Positions 49,429-61,527 of a DNA stretch of 64,000 bases are shown here, one piece after another. How positions within the stretch are numbered: position 1 is the stretch's first letter; each line of letters opens with the position of its first letter. The DNA comes from Tigriopus japonicus (taxonomy: Eukaryota; Arthropoda; Copepoda; Harpacticoida; Harpacticidae). The translations under genes and the position numbers were made by a program. The stretch is taken from assembly GCA_010645155.1 (NCBI GenBank), contig CM021317.1, forward strand, positions 13,836,781 through 13,900,780, in the 5' to 3' direction. The notes below the pieces were generated by a model. That model did no database searches, was not told where the DNA came from, and saw only the letters and a list, made by a program, of their open reading frames with translations.

Positions 49429-49443
49429 GTCGCCCTCTAGCGG
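49429..49443 (-). promoter_or_regulatory. CTCF-like motif 4
   Basis: The complement of GTCGCCCTCTAGCGG matches the CTCF consensus at 13 of 15. It starts 18 bases after the gene B exon 3 boundary and has the same orientation and nearly the same core (CTAGAGGGCG) as motif 1. Confidence 0.35.
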
Positions 49444-50164
49444 CCAATAGCGTCAACTTCATTCTAGAGACCGAGAATAAATGACTGGTTTATGTGGTAT
49501 AAAAGCGTTTTGTAGTCACATAGTCTCGACTGGTTTGGATCATATTGCCGGGAAAAACTTTTCTTAAAAGTTGCGTCGATTCCTCCCAAAAAGTTTCTTT
49601 CAAGCCAATTTTGGACTAAATGAATCCCGAAGAGAAAGAAAGGTGTGTGAGAGAAAAGCTTTGGCCATTACTGTACACACAACCATTCTCTCGACGGGTC
49701 ATAAATTATATGCGGAACACAATTTCTCTCCTGAATTCGATTGGGAGCAAAACTTGGGTTCCATATAAACGTATTCCGATCAGGGCAATTTTTTATTTGC
49801 AACTCTGTTGAACTAGCCATGAAAGTCAAAACAAAAAAAAACCCAGTGATTGCTATTTTTATCCGTTTAGTAATGTTTCAGAGTCACTTTATGTGTGCCC
49901 TCAATCAATGTCTTACTCGGCAGAACGGGCAGAAAGTAACTCCCCTAAGATGGACCTTGCCAACAACTCTGTTTTCCTCTTATCGTGAAACGTATGTGTT
50001 GATGAAAGTGACATTGACTAATAGCGCTATTAGATTTAAATCTCATTCCCAGAACCGTACGTTAGCTTAATTATGTCTTTTCTAGAAGGCAAACAAACAC
50101 CTTTGAGTTAGTTGTGGACCAGCCTTTGCACGTAATAGCTGACATTTTTGTGGCTTATCCTCTT
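49444..50164. other. Downstream of gene B exon 3: no exon recognised
   Basis: If gene B continues, this is intron. Frames at 49571-50070 are short and have no motif. Confidence 0.4.
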
Positions 50165-50690
50165 AAATGCAAGGCTGCAATTCAACTGGGGATTCTGGGG
50201 CCAAAATGGCTAGGGATGCGTCAGAGTTGAGACTAACCCTCGGAAAAGCTTAATCAATATTATTGAGTCTAATTCGCAATCTTCGTTTTGACAATCAAGC
50301 AAAATGAACTTTGCTCTCACGTAACAAACTTAAACTATGAAGCGTTCTAACCTAGTTCTGATCCATCCCTAACAAGCTTGACTCCAAATCCCCAGCTGAA
50401 TTCGTCTGACTACACTTATCCATTGGTAGGTTCAAGCAATTAAGCGGTGAAGCGGTGATAAGTTGGATGAATTCAGTTGGGGACTAATGGGGCCAGATGG
50501 CTAGAGATGGGCCAGTTGTCCAAGGCTTGGGCGTTGGAAAAGTTGGAGCTTGCCACTTGAAGGAAAAGTTCCTCGGTGGCTTGAACTGAATCAGTGGACA
50601 AAAATGTGATGTCTGTTCTGGATTTTTTAACAATCTTTATTGAGTTTGTTGTCGGGAGAGTCTGAGCTTTGACACATCCCTAGCTTAATT
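50165..50690. repeat. Cluster of inverted and direct copies of a GGGGATT...TAGGGATG repeat
   Basis: A repeat with AATTCAACTGGGGATT and GGCTAGGGATG occurs forward at about 50171-50235, inverted at about 50350-50407 and forward again at about 50464-50520. An inverted partial copy (ACACATCCCTAGC) lies at about 50672-50690. The order forward-inverse, forward-inverse suggests two adjacent small inverted-repeat elements. No clean target duplication was found. Confidence 0.65.
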
Positions 50691-52209
50691 TGTTTGAATA
50701 CACCATTTGACAATGGAAACGTTAAGAAATAATCCGTTTGGAAACACCAAGGTTATGTATTTTGACGACTACAAACCCCTTTTGGGAGGTCATTCATAAT
50801 GTAAGAGGTTGTGTGGACATTTTTTGAAACTCGTAAAAACAAGTACTTTGGTTCGGTTTGTCACTAATCTGTGTGCCCAAAACTTTTTTAGGCCTATTTA
50901 TTATGGGACTCTGGATAATCTTGAGCAAGGCGCTCTGTGGTCGATGTTGTTACAGTTGCCTCTTTTTACAGACGAAGGCTCAACCACAATAACAGAGCAT
51001 CTAATCCATCTAATCTCATTCGTCTTGAGCAAATAGTAGCAACAAACAATTGCGTCTAAATTGGGAGGGCTTCAAGACGAGGTATGGAGCGCCTTGGTCA
51101 AATAGAGGCGCCTATTATGGGTGTCTGAATATGACTGTAAGCCAGGAGATTAATCCCCTTGAAAGGGGTTCCTTTCAAACAAGATCTATACGAATAGGGT
51201 CCTCTTATTTGTACCTACGACACTTTGTCATCCGCAAATGCTAACTGGACTAAAGGATCAAGGTTTGCGTTATATATTTCAACCGTCATGGGCGCGATCG
51301 TTCAGTTTTTGGGATTTATGGCCAATCCCTCCAATTAAAACTCGATTGATTTATGAGCAACCTCAGCGTTTGTAAATGTCTTAATTCATTGATTGATTGA
51401 ATCATTGTTGAGATTTTCATGAGACGTGTCCTTCAGAAACCGAACATTGCCCATCTATGATCTCAAAGCTCTTAGGAAAATGATATTTCCAAAGTTTAAA
51501 ACTGCCAAAACAAAAGACGCAAAGTCTTGCCTGTTTTAGTCGCTTTGAGATTTGATTTGCACTTTGAAAAGAGGCGTGATAAAAAAGGCAACAAGCACCA
51601 CAAGAATATGACTCGTGTTGCCCACAACCTCCTTGAGTTCAACTTATGTCGGTGTCATGACCAGATGCATTTAAAGTCTCAAGCTTGCAACTTTCCTTTG
51701 GCTCCATTTAGAAAAGACGGTCTAGATTTCCTTCAAACATGAACGAAAGCTTCGTCGAACCAAGAATTAACGCCATTTTTCATAACCTCATCAAAGAACC
51801 CTTTCTTTGATTTGTCACTTCTGCTGAATCTCCCATTTTCTGACGGCTTCCTGGACTTTTTTCTTTGATGGGAAAGCGGTTGTATCTGATGTCTCTGATT
51901 TATCGAATTTGTAACACAGACCAGAGGGAAACTTAGGAACCGTTGACGAGAAATGAACCAATTCACAGTCATTTAGAGCTTGTTTCAAATTTTGGAAGCA
52001 TGTTTGTCTTTGACAATGTTGGCCCAGGGATTTTTCTGACCTTCCTTGGGTTGTTTGGCCATGTAGAATCCCATCTTTTTCCTCAACATCTAATCTAACT
52101 CTTTGGTAGCAGCAGGTAATTGAATTTTCCGTTTGGCCAGCCTTTCATATGCATCTTTGGATAGTTGGCTTCCAAGACTTGACGTAGACACTTGGGATAG
52201 GTTGGCATC
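50691..52209. other. Non-coding or decayed stretch
   Basis: No supported gene. On the minus strand between 51733 and 52200 short frames read like protein but are split by stops, so old coding decay is possible. Confidence 0.3.
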
Positions 52210-52863
52210 TTAGTGTTGTGTCAATTTCGATGATGAAAAAGCGTCAGTCTCGTCAAAGTGTAACGAGGGTAAAAGTGAAGATTGATGAAAATGTATTTTT
52301 CCCTCCATTAGTCCATCTATGAGTTGCCTCTGTGACCGAAACAGGAGTCGAATACTAACTTGCGTCTCAAGCCCTCTTGAGACTTTAGGATCCCATTTAG
52401 GGGGGTCTCGTCTCTTTATGGCACAGGGTTCCCTCAAAGTTTCGTGGCTGAGTAGAGGATTAGTCATCAAGCAGTAGACTATGAGAGAGGCAATAGTCTT
52501 TCCTAAAAAACAATATCCCAACCTAGAGGGGACATTTTGCCAATGTTTTTCTAATGATGTTATCAATTTTCGCTCACAGCTTGCCCAAATAATGCTTGTG
52601 TGTACGTATTGTAGTCCAATACTGGCGTCCCATTGCCGTTCGTTCCATTGCCGTTCGTTCCATTGGCCTTCCTTGTTCTCATTCTGATTCACCAAGATAT
52701 GGTTCCTTTTTGCTCCGGCCGTGATAGACTTAAGGTGGGAATACTGAATCATATCTGGAGGGAGAACTAAAATAGACAAACAGATCTTCATATTCATATT
52801 AATATCACAGAACCTACTGATACTAGTAATGAGAAATGAGCAAAGACGGGCAAATTTGATCAA
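52210..52863 (-). other. Longest open frame in the window (217 codons), coding status uncertain
   Basis: An uninterrupted 654-base frame, longer than expected by chance in AT-rich DNA. It begins at TTG; the first in-frame ATGs are about 20 codons in. It holds a small internal duplication (QWNERQWNERQW) from a repeated 15-base unit (CCATTGCCGTTCGTT on the plus strand). I recognise no domain and see no splice context. It could be a relic of a transposon or gene, or chance. Confidence 0.25.
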
Positions 52864-52996
52864 GCCTTGGGGCTCTTCTTTCTTATTACAGGGCAGGTCT
52901 TTTACAAATAGTGTGAAAAAGGTTCCTTGAAAAGGAAAATCTTTATTTGATTTTTCAACACGTTTTTATCTGTGGTGGTAGTAAAATACTTGCAAC

Positions 52997-53069
52997 CAAT
53001 AAAAAAGACTTATTTTTCAATAGATTTCAGACAAAAGGGTCATTTTAGCCTAAAAATAAGTCTTTATTG
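52997..53069. repeat. Short inverted repeat
   Basis: CAATAAAAAAGACTTATTTTT (52997-53017) is mirrored by AAAAATAAGTCTTTATTG (53052-53069) across a loop of about 34 bases. Confidence 0.7.
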
Positions 53070-53743
53070 TAAAGGTGATGTCGGTCTTAAAATCTTTGGG
53101 TCAGATTTGGTGGTTGAAAGAAGTCAGCAAAGGAAAATCACTCAACAAACTTCATAAATTTCATTCTTGGATTATCATTATTGTAGCACAATATAAGGGT
53201 GGCTCCTCGAGCACCAAATATTTTTCAAACTTTCCTATTGATGCTAATGTTGTAATGCCAGTGTGCTAGAAATTACAATAATTATGACCCAACATAGCTT
53301 TCAATACAAACTCCTGTTTGTAAATTTCTCAACCATTCCCTGTGGATAAAACGGGCAAAGTTGTTTTTGAAAGCAAGAATCTTCGGTTCAACGGAATGAG
53401 AGGTCCTGGAACACCGCATGACCCAAAGAAGGCCAGGAAGGACCGAAAGCGAGTGAGCGGACGGACTGAGGAACATAAGAGAAGAGGAACAAGGGAACCC
53501 TCTCCCGTCGATACGTTGCTCTCTGGGTTCTCTCACATTCGTCTTCGTCTTTGGTCCAACCAACATTGGATTGGTGGGGTGGAATGGGCCCAGTTTTGAG
53601 GAATTTCCCCGACGTTGAGTCCTTAGCCTTGGAAAGAGAACCGCTTCTATTACTTCTTCGTCATCCTCCACTATTACCGTAGAACTCGTACTCTCGTTCC
53701 CCTTCTGGGAAGAAGTTTCGCAGGCTTGAAATAAGCCTGGAGC

Positions 53744-53946
53744 GTGGTTGGCAAGGTCTTCGGACAAAAATGTGTCAGAAAACCAGTTCCCTCTCAAGTG
53801 ATCCTCAAATTAGAGCAATGCAAGAGGGTTGGGCAAATTAGTGTGCAATGTTCAGACCAGTTCCCTAGAAAACCTTATGGAAGATATCAGTGCTCATGGA
53901 AAGTGATTGGGACTTCATGCTTTGCCAGAAACATTAATTGTGAAAG
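53744..53946 (+). pseudogene. CUB-like exon or exon relic
   Basis: The plus frame reads Cys (CKRVGQISVQC), then FPRKPYGRYQCSWKV and NINCER. This is the spacing typical of the first half of a CUB domain: a first Cys, an (N/F)P..Y motif, C-x-W, then a hydrophobic-x-C segment. It ends at a plausible donor, GAAAG/GTAGGC at 53947, in phase 2. I could not find a phase-compatible second half downstream, and the upstream acceptor is weak. CUB domains are extracellular protein-interaction modules. Family assignment is by eye only. Confidence 0.35.
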
Positions 53947-56220
53947 GTAGGCGCCATTGGTCGAATTTCATCCAATTCTTTTGGTCTTGAGTGATCCAAA
54001 GGATTGACCATGTTTAATCTAATCCCAAAAAAGGATGCTCATCATTGATCTTCATTTGATGGAAGGGTTTGATTCACTAGAGCTTTGCTAAGCTGTCCCT
54101 TAGAGACAAGTTGTTGACTCAAAGGAACCAAGGACATCTTTGGAATGTACTTTTTGAATTATCCAACTTTTATGGGAGAAGTCACCAGTTCAATATTTGC
54201 ATTTCCTCGCCAATTAAGAGCAAGTCAATCAATGATTAGCAGTTTCTTTTTTCATCGCACCAAACCGGTTCCTCGTACTTTGCAGGGTCAACATATCTGT
54301 TTAGTGTTAACAAAACACGGCTTTTTCGGTCTAGAATGTTAATTGGTTCCAATATGGCAAGACAAAATTCTTTAAGGAAAATCCAAGATTGGAACAAGTC
54401 TCTGGTTCCATCGGGATTTCTTTGGGACGCTTGTTCCACGTCAACGAGTGACTTGGAAAGTCTGTTTCATACATTCATCCTTTGTGTTGTTTGTTTTCCT
54501 CTCCGTTTTGGAACACCAAAAGACCGAGGCTCTTTCACAGACAACGAGTTCCACTCATGGATCTTGAGACAGACTAAAGCACCGGTCTAAAGCCAACAAC
54601 AAAACAACATCTTAATGCCGCACTTTACCAATACGAATTAGACACACAATACTTTTTTAAAGGTTGTGTGTGCTTCTTTCGAGGTGGCCTTTTTGGCCGA
54701 ATATCCGCGAGAGGGTGCCAAAAAGAATTTTCTTTTCTCGAGTTGAATTGCACTTTTGGTAGGAGTCCAGGCATAACTTGGAATCACTCAGGAGAAACGT
54801 TGAGGCCGGTTGGAAAGCTGGGTCTTCCATAAATGGGACATGTGGAACATCATCATGCATCTTGGTTCCTGGGGGAACACACATTTCGAAAAGGGAAATC
54901 TTCCCCCGGTTTTGAAGGGGCCATAAGGCTTTCCTTTGAATGATAAGCTGGGATGTAAAAGCCATAAAATGAGGCGGGGAGGAAACAACCATCGAGTGGA
55001 TGTTTTGCACCTAATTTCCAGAAGACCTTCACCAACTTCCTGGTTGGATCAAGAGCAAATAAGATCAAGAAACTTTCTCCTAGCTTCTTCTCTGTCCATC
55101 GAGTTTCGGTACAACCACACACTCGGTTGATTGTTCTTGGCAGGCTACATGCCAAGGAATGTCACCCAAGTTGGCCATTACGACCAGATAAAATCCGGAA
55201 TGATAAATGCTCAGCAAGAGTTCCACGGACTCTTACACGATATGTGATGTTCCATGTTCCATAAAAATCAGTTTGGAACACCCAACAGCTATGACAAACT
55301 ACACCCAATTGCTGGGATCTCCCTAATTTTCCATCACATTAAACTGTGAAGTAACTGAGAAAGTTTGTGTCAAGATTGGACCAAACAAGGTGACTCACTT
55401 CCCGTAAAGTTCTACATTCTAGAGCCACTTGGTTGGGGATGAGGAAACTCGGCTTGAATGCAGATGTTACTCACTGTCTTCCAACAAGATTCGTACCAAA
55501 TTGGGTCCATTTAAAAGAGGGACGTAATCCTCTCCAGTTATCAGAGAGTTGTTCAAACAACACGCTAAGTTGACATCAGCAGATCCCAATCAAGAACGGG
55601 TCCTGTTTGTTCCACTAAAGCTTTGGGACGACCAAATGTGTTGTTCAGGGCCGTTATGCAAGTTTAAAGTGTGAAAGAGGCCGAGGGCAAAGTTCAAGCC
55701 GTAATTGTGTAGGGACGGCGGCCTTGACAAGTCTAAATTGTAAGGCAGTGAAGGGGATTTCCCCTGCAATGCCTTTTAATCTTGTGAAAGGTCTCTCAAT
55801 CTCCGCCACACTTTTCCACTTTGGACCAATTTGTCCTGCATGTCCCCCCAAATAGGGGGGGGGGCTTCCCCAAATCAGGTAAGAAAATGTGCCAAGAATG
55901 CATAACACGTATTTGTCGGACGATTCGGCACAATGTGTTGGCAGCCCTTTGAATCCAGATCGGATGGATGTACTTTGTCAATTCAATTGACGAGTTCAAG
56001 TTGCCTTATAGATCTTGGCGAAAGTCTTGATGAAAGACCTTCCGCTCACTTGAAGTAAAGTGACTGAGATAAAGGCACAATTTTGGATGGACAAATTGAA
56101 TCCACTAGTGTAACAACCCTCTTGGCAAAATTGCAAGGATCAACAAAGTTGGGCATTGCATCGGTTGTTCATAAGACAGCAAAGATAGCTCTTGGAGTCA
56201 TCTTTGACAAATTGTAATTT
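53947..56220 (+). pseudogene. Decayed coding-like fragments
   Basis: Several short plus frames read like protein but are separated by stops and frame changes. Examples are FSITLNCEVTEKVCVKIG near 55330-55385, EETRLECRCYSLSSNK near 55440-55490, and a fragment ending ASVVHKTAKIALGVIFDKL at about 56160-56215. The first two are Cys-bearing like the CUB-like piece, so they may be remains of the same secreted-protein gene or of an element. This is a weak call; minus-strand frames in 54657-55155 look about as coding-like. Confidence 0.2.
55855..55864. repeat. G10 homopolymer
   Basis: Ten consecutive G residues preceded by CCCCCCAAATA, giving a C-run/G-run hairpin potential unusual in this AT-rich window. 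Confidence 0.85.
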
Positions 56221-59192
56221 TTTCATTATTTTCTGATTTTTCAACATATGCCATTGCTCAATATTGATTTTATGGTATTCGCTCTTCCGAAAAATAAGAT
56301 TAGTATTTTTTAGTTTTTTATTTATTTAGAAATTAGATTAGAAATAAACGCGAATTGATTTGAAATCATTGTTGTCCTTACAACGTTATGAAATGAAACT
56401 TTTAATAGATCAAGGTTTGTTTTAACCTACAGTATACCTGAGACCATGACCGTGTCTAAACTCTCCTGAGTACTGAATTACCCTTTACTCTAACTGTGCC
56501 CACCTTTGAAATGTAGTGAGTAAATTCTTGAGCAACGGAATCTTCTCTTTTGTAACTCAAAAATGAAGGAAGAATCAAAATTACTTGAAATGACGAAACC
56601 TTCCGCAAATTGAGTGCGAATGTCACGATTCTCTCAACTTGACATGACTGACATTACAGCAAGGATGTTCTTCACCATCATCTGTCCATAACATTTCATG
56701 AAGAAAAAAAAAACATTTTTTTGTCTTTTCCTTCTTCAACTTAGTGAGCAGAAACAAGTCATTCAAATTTCCAAATGGCTTAAACCACATTAGATTCCTT
56801 TTCAAAACCAATCCAATCAAGGTAAACCTATTGAAGGCGTTCACAATGCAAAACCGCTTTCCATAATAATAACTCTGTTATGACATCATACCATATATAA
56901 TTAGCGTGTGTACGTTTATACCCAAATGTCATGTATGATCCATTGGAAGTTTGTGTTAAAGGATAAGGCAAGTGAAGGGAAGGTATTATGCCTCATTTCA
57001 AAGGGTATTTGTGTTCCTTTAGTTGAGCACTCCATACACATCAAAGCGCCATGCGCCTCACCTCTTCATGTACCATATTTTATCTCTGCCACAGATGTAT
57101 AATCAAGCTAGATAAGGTGTTTCTTAAACTAGAAAGAATATCATGAATTGTTTCTTGTAGATAGATATATTTATTCCTATGAACTTTGTGGAATATCTGT
57201 GAGGTGTTTTTTGCCGGGGACGAAGTTACTACTTGTACATGTCTGTGATGAATGCAAATAAATGGCTGTGAAGAGTGTTGTCATTTCCATATTTCAAGCA
57301 ACTACATGGGACATGGCACTCTCATCCTGGATGGAAGTGGTATATTACCATCTACTTTTATCCCTATTTTGGAGGCCTTCTTGAGAGACATTGTTTATCC
57401 GTGTGGAGATGTAACTTGGATTTTAACCATTTCAAAACGCCGATCGATAAGATTCATCATTGGAAAGGTGTGGTGAATCCACTTGGATGGGAACTAATGG
57501 AAAATATTTTGCCTCATCACCCTCATTCAAATGAATTGATTTAATCAAGCTCAGAATTCAATTGGCCTCTGACTGTTCAAGGTTACAAATTTGGCATATT
57601 AATCTGGATGGCATCCCTGCCAAGACTTGAGGAAACAGAAGAAAAAGATACTTTGAGGACTTGAGATGATGTTGAACGGATTTGCCGCATTCCCGAATTT
57701 TATGCATGAACCACCCAGAAAATCTTGAGAGAGAAAGAAAGAAAGAGAGAAAGAAAGAAAGAAAGAGTGTGTGGTACGCTTGAAATGAGGAAATGAATCA
57801 CCAGATTCCTCTCGGGAACACATCCTTATTTCGCATGTTGGACCACGTTCGTGCGCAATTGACGCAATCGTATGAAGTCTGGTTTCGCTCGCTCAAATTC
57901 CTCATCAAGTGCATCAAAAGTCCCATGAAAGACGGCTTTAAGAGGGAAATTTGTCCAGATTATGCACCATTTCTGGTTATGAGTGTGCAGATTTGGCACT
58001 ATTTCAAACGGTTTACTCATAAGTGTCGCCATTAAAAGGCAAGTTGAAACAATAGTTTGAATAGCTTGCCAAATAAACTTCCAATGGGTGATGGTGCAAA
58101 GCCTAAGTTATAATCTGATGAAAGGTCCTAAAAGTGAGTTGAAACCTATTTTTAATATACCAAACATTTTTCGCATTGATTTTAACTTTTTTGCTTTAAA
58201 ACTAGTACTAAAGACAATAAAGGTTGGATGTAAAAAAACTCTATATGAGAATAACTCTCGAAATAACCATAAATATGCAAATAATATAACGCTTTGCACA
58301 AGAATATTCAAATTTTCGGAGGACATTTTCTCTTGCTTCAAATACTCTGATATCCACCTTATGAAAGTATAATGTATAACTCATCCATTAGCTCAATTGT
58401 TTGGCATATATTGGAAGAAAAATAAAATATGCAATAAAAGGTAGTGTATTGTGTCCAAATAGAAAATGCATGGACCTTACCCAGATATTCCCAAATTAGT
58501 AATGCGATCGTATAACCACAATTTGACAACACTGGTGGTGTTTGTTGTTCATGGAAGCAAAATGGTCAAAGTCCAAAATCATTCTTAATTTTAGCCTCAC
58601 TTAGTGAAGCTTATACGCAACGTTTGTCGCAATAAAAGATGGCAGAATCCTTCCACCAATCTGTTGGAATTTCAAAACCCTCGGAATGAGTTAGTCACTT
58701 TTTCAATTCCAAGGCCTGTGTTCTAAGCAGAATCTAATTTGACGCCAGGATTAAGGGAAAAAGATGAAAATTATCCTTCTTCACGTGGTTGTGGAAATTT
58801 CACGTTGAATCTATTTATCACCTGGGATCTCAAGTTCTCGCTTAGTTACCCAATCTCATTGTAGCCCTTTTTCAGACATCCTGAGGTATAATTACTAGTC
58901 CAGGGAAGCTTGTTCCCAAACATCAGTGTTTCAATTCACTAAAGAGAGGTTTAGAATGGAAAAGAAATAGATTCACAATCCACGTGTTCCAAAGGAGACA
59001 GTTCAGCTTCCCCTGTGAGCGATTCTGCCCATGGGAAGTCAGGCCAATGTGGCAAAAAAGATCTACTTTAAATTCTACCAGAGACTTGGCAGCTCGGAGG
59101 TGAAAGCACCTCGGGAGAATAGGCCAACTTTTTTGACTTTTATCTTCAAACAATTAAGTCAAGAGCGGCCATCCAGGCGCACTTGAACAGAG
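56221..59192. other. Intergenic stretch
   Basis: No supported gene. The frame 57793-58035 (80 codons) reads plausibly but lacks any motif. A GAAA microsatellite lies at 57727-57768. Confidence 0.4.
57727..57768. repeat. (GAAA)n microsatellite with GA interruptions
   Basis: Purine-only tract of GAAA units with GAGA interruptions, followed by GTGTGTGG. Confidence 0.9.
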
Positions 59193-59573
59193 CAAGAACC
59201 AATGAATAGCTCTGGACGACGAGCCTAGCGATATTTAATTTGATTTTTAGTAGGAACAAATGGGATTTTGTTTATGTTGAGTGGACCCCGGGTATCAATT
59301 TTAAGTTGATCAAACATCGGAGTCAAAAGTCGAGCTATCTCAGTCCTTTTACCAAAATAGGGCGAGCTCGTTTATTCTATGCTCTCTTCAGTACATCATT
59401 TTGGAATGGCATAACTTTCCATACTAACCTTCAATTGAGCTAAAATCTTGAAGTACGTAATCTACATGGCAAAATCCAGGTCATATTTGCAGCATAATGC
59501 AATCGATTTTCTCCTACTGGAATTCATATTGGCTATTACTAGCCTCGTCGTCCAAAATTTCAAGTAGTTCTCG
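59193..59573. mobile_element. Foldback element family FB1, copy 3 (diverged, 381 bp)
   Basis: The left end CAAGAACCAATGAA and a right end with complement CGAGAACTACTTGAA, both followed by a GGACGACGAG block, match the family pattern. The centre retains TTTTACCAAAATAGGGCGAG, and the arm retains GGCATAACTTT and TCAATTGAGCT. Flanks AACAGAG and AGCGGAG agree at only 5 of 7. This is an older, shortened copy. Confidence 0.75.
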
Positions 59574-59829
59574 AGCGGAGAATCCTATTCACACCGGAAC
59601 TGGACCGTAGGACGATGGTTTCACGTTGGTTTTATGCGTGTTCAGAAAACTCGATTTTATCCGTCCCAGAGAACCAAATATTGAACATCCGTCTGGCACA
59701 TCCGGAATCTCCGTGCCAAGATCCTTGACCCGGTTCCTTCCCGAACCGTTTGAGGCTTCTTTCTTGGCTCTGTGACCCATGTCAATTAAAAAGGATCATC
59801 GTTGCTCTCATTTGAGCGACAAGCTTGTT

Positions 59830-59852
59830 GTAGTAACAGTAGTAGTAGTAGA
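59830..59852. repeat. (TAG)n microsatellite
   Basis: Interrupted TAG/AGT triplet run. Confidence 0.8.
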
Positions 59853-60490
59853 AGATGTTGCAACGTTGGCAGGCATCATTATCCATGTCTGTTCCATATG
59901 TTGTTGGCGTGTGTAGTGTACTACATCCACTATAATCATATATGAGGGCCTGTTGTGACGTTGGGTTAAGTTCACTGAACCACGTTTGACGTCGGTCGAC
60001 GAGTCAAGTGGGAGAAAAAAGTGCTTCTAATGAGGGTAATGCTCAAGAAGTGGATTGTCAGGCAAGCTAAGTGCATGAAACGACGACTTTGGTCCCATTT
60101 CATCAGCGATCGACAATGTGGTTGTGTTTAAACGTGTATATTTGTACTGAAGGTGGATTTTAAAATGCATGTCTTCTTTTGTGTTCCAGGTAAGACCCAA
60201 ACTCAATTGGCGAGTCAAGTTAAATAGACCAAAAAGTTCATAAACATGCAAAAGCAAGTACATGAATTGATGCAATGAATATGCTTTATTCCGAAGTGCA
60301 AGTGGAAACAATTTTTAACGGACTGAAAGGCACTCATTCATCCCAAAACTTTTGACGTTTGAAAACTAGATTTGAAACCAAATTCAATTGATGTCCGTTC
60401 CTGGACAAAATATCCTAGTGCAAGAAAGTTATTAATTAGAAAGAATACCTTTTAGTCTTGAACCTGTGAAAAGTAGAAAACTTCTGTGTA

Positions 60491-60872
60491 CCGGGTGTTT
60501 CTAAAGAAACGGAACAATACACTTCATCATCTATAACTCGGGATACAAGCCATATATGAATCTCATCTTCATTGCATATCATTGGCCCTACAATTGGATA
60601 GAAGAGTCATGAAAAGCAATTTCCCTCAAGTTCAGTATTGAAGCGACAGACAAAATATTTCCCATAAAAGGTCATTTTTGAAACGGAGTGTTTGTGATTC
60701 CGATTTTTTTCACATCCCGAAACATGGGTAAAACCGAAAATAAAGCAAAATAAGGGGGAAAAAAGCACACCTACTTTCACAAAAATCATCTGTCGTGTCT
60801 TTTTTATGACATCCACCATTTCCAAGTTACGTATGAGCCTTTTTTATTATTCGGTTCCTTATGAATCACCCG
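60491..60872. mobile_element. Small element with GGGTGTTTC-type inverted ends
   Basis: The left end CCGGGTGTTTCTAAAGAAAC resembles the complement of the right end (ACGGGTGATTCATAAGGAAC) and stays similar for about 30 bases (GGAACAATA versus CGAATAATA). TA precedes the left end only. The interior has no convincing coding sequence. It is probably a degraded non-autonomous DNA transposon. Confidence 0.45.
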
Positions 60873-60927
60873 TCACTTTGTGCTCTGTGAACTCCAAGTA
60901 AATGTTCATTATAGGCGAATCTTATAA

Positions 60928-61385
60928 CGGGTGCGCGGAAAAGTCATCAAGCGCCTTAAAATTCCTTTCTTGACCACAATTCATTTTTCTATAAACTGAA
61001 GCAATTTCCGATGATTACTGACGGTATCAGCTTTCAACTACAGTACTGAGTATTTTCTATTAATTTATAAGAAATCTAATAATCATGGAAGAACTAATGC
61101 GAACCTCATTGAATGGTTTAACATTAATTTATAACCAAATACTTCATTAGAAAGCTCTACAACAGGACTGGTACCTGCTTTCTGAATTAGTCGACCTCCA
61201 AAAAGATGCACAAAGGCCAAAATTGAAGTCCATTCAAGGCAATCCTGAGACAATGATCAATAAATTTTTTCAGAGGGAACGAAATGCCTGAGACAAGTTT
61301 TAGGGGCCACTTGAAGATGAGCTTTGGGCTTCAGAACCTTGTAAAATTTCTAATTCAGACAGCTGTCGTCGGATGAACAAAGCTT
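60928..61385 (+). pseudogene. Possible mariner-like remnant
   Basis: CGGGTGCGCGGAAAAGTCAT at 60928 resembles terminal sequences of mariner-type elements. About 270 bases inside, a broken plus frame reads KDAQRPKLKSIQGNPETM followed by NKFFQRERNA and a stop, reminiscent of the N-terminal helix-turn-helix region of such transposases. The opposite end was not found, and the frame has several stops. The resemblance is by eye. Confidence 0.25.
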
Positions 61386-61527
61386 AAACAAGTGAAACCA
61401 TGAGGCATCCAAATGTATTTGGCTTTTTAACAGTTGGAACCTGTATTAATTGAACACAAGTAAATGGGAGGGCCAGTACATCAAACAACAGCAGTATTAT
61501 TACCCACTTGCGACTTGTTGAAGAGCA

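Noticed and set aside
53282..53797. 171-codon minus-strand frame
   Set aside because: It overlaps the plus-strand CUB-like piece and has no recognisable pattern of its own; probably a shadow or chance frame.
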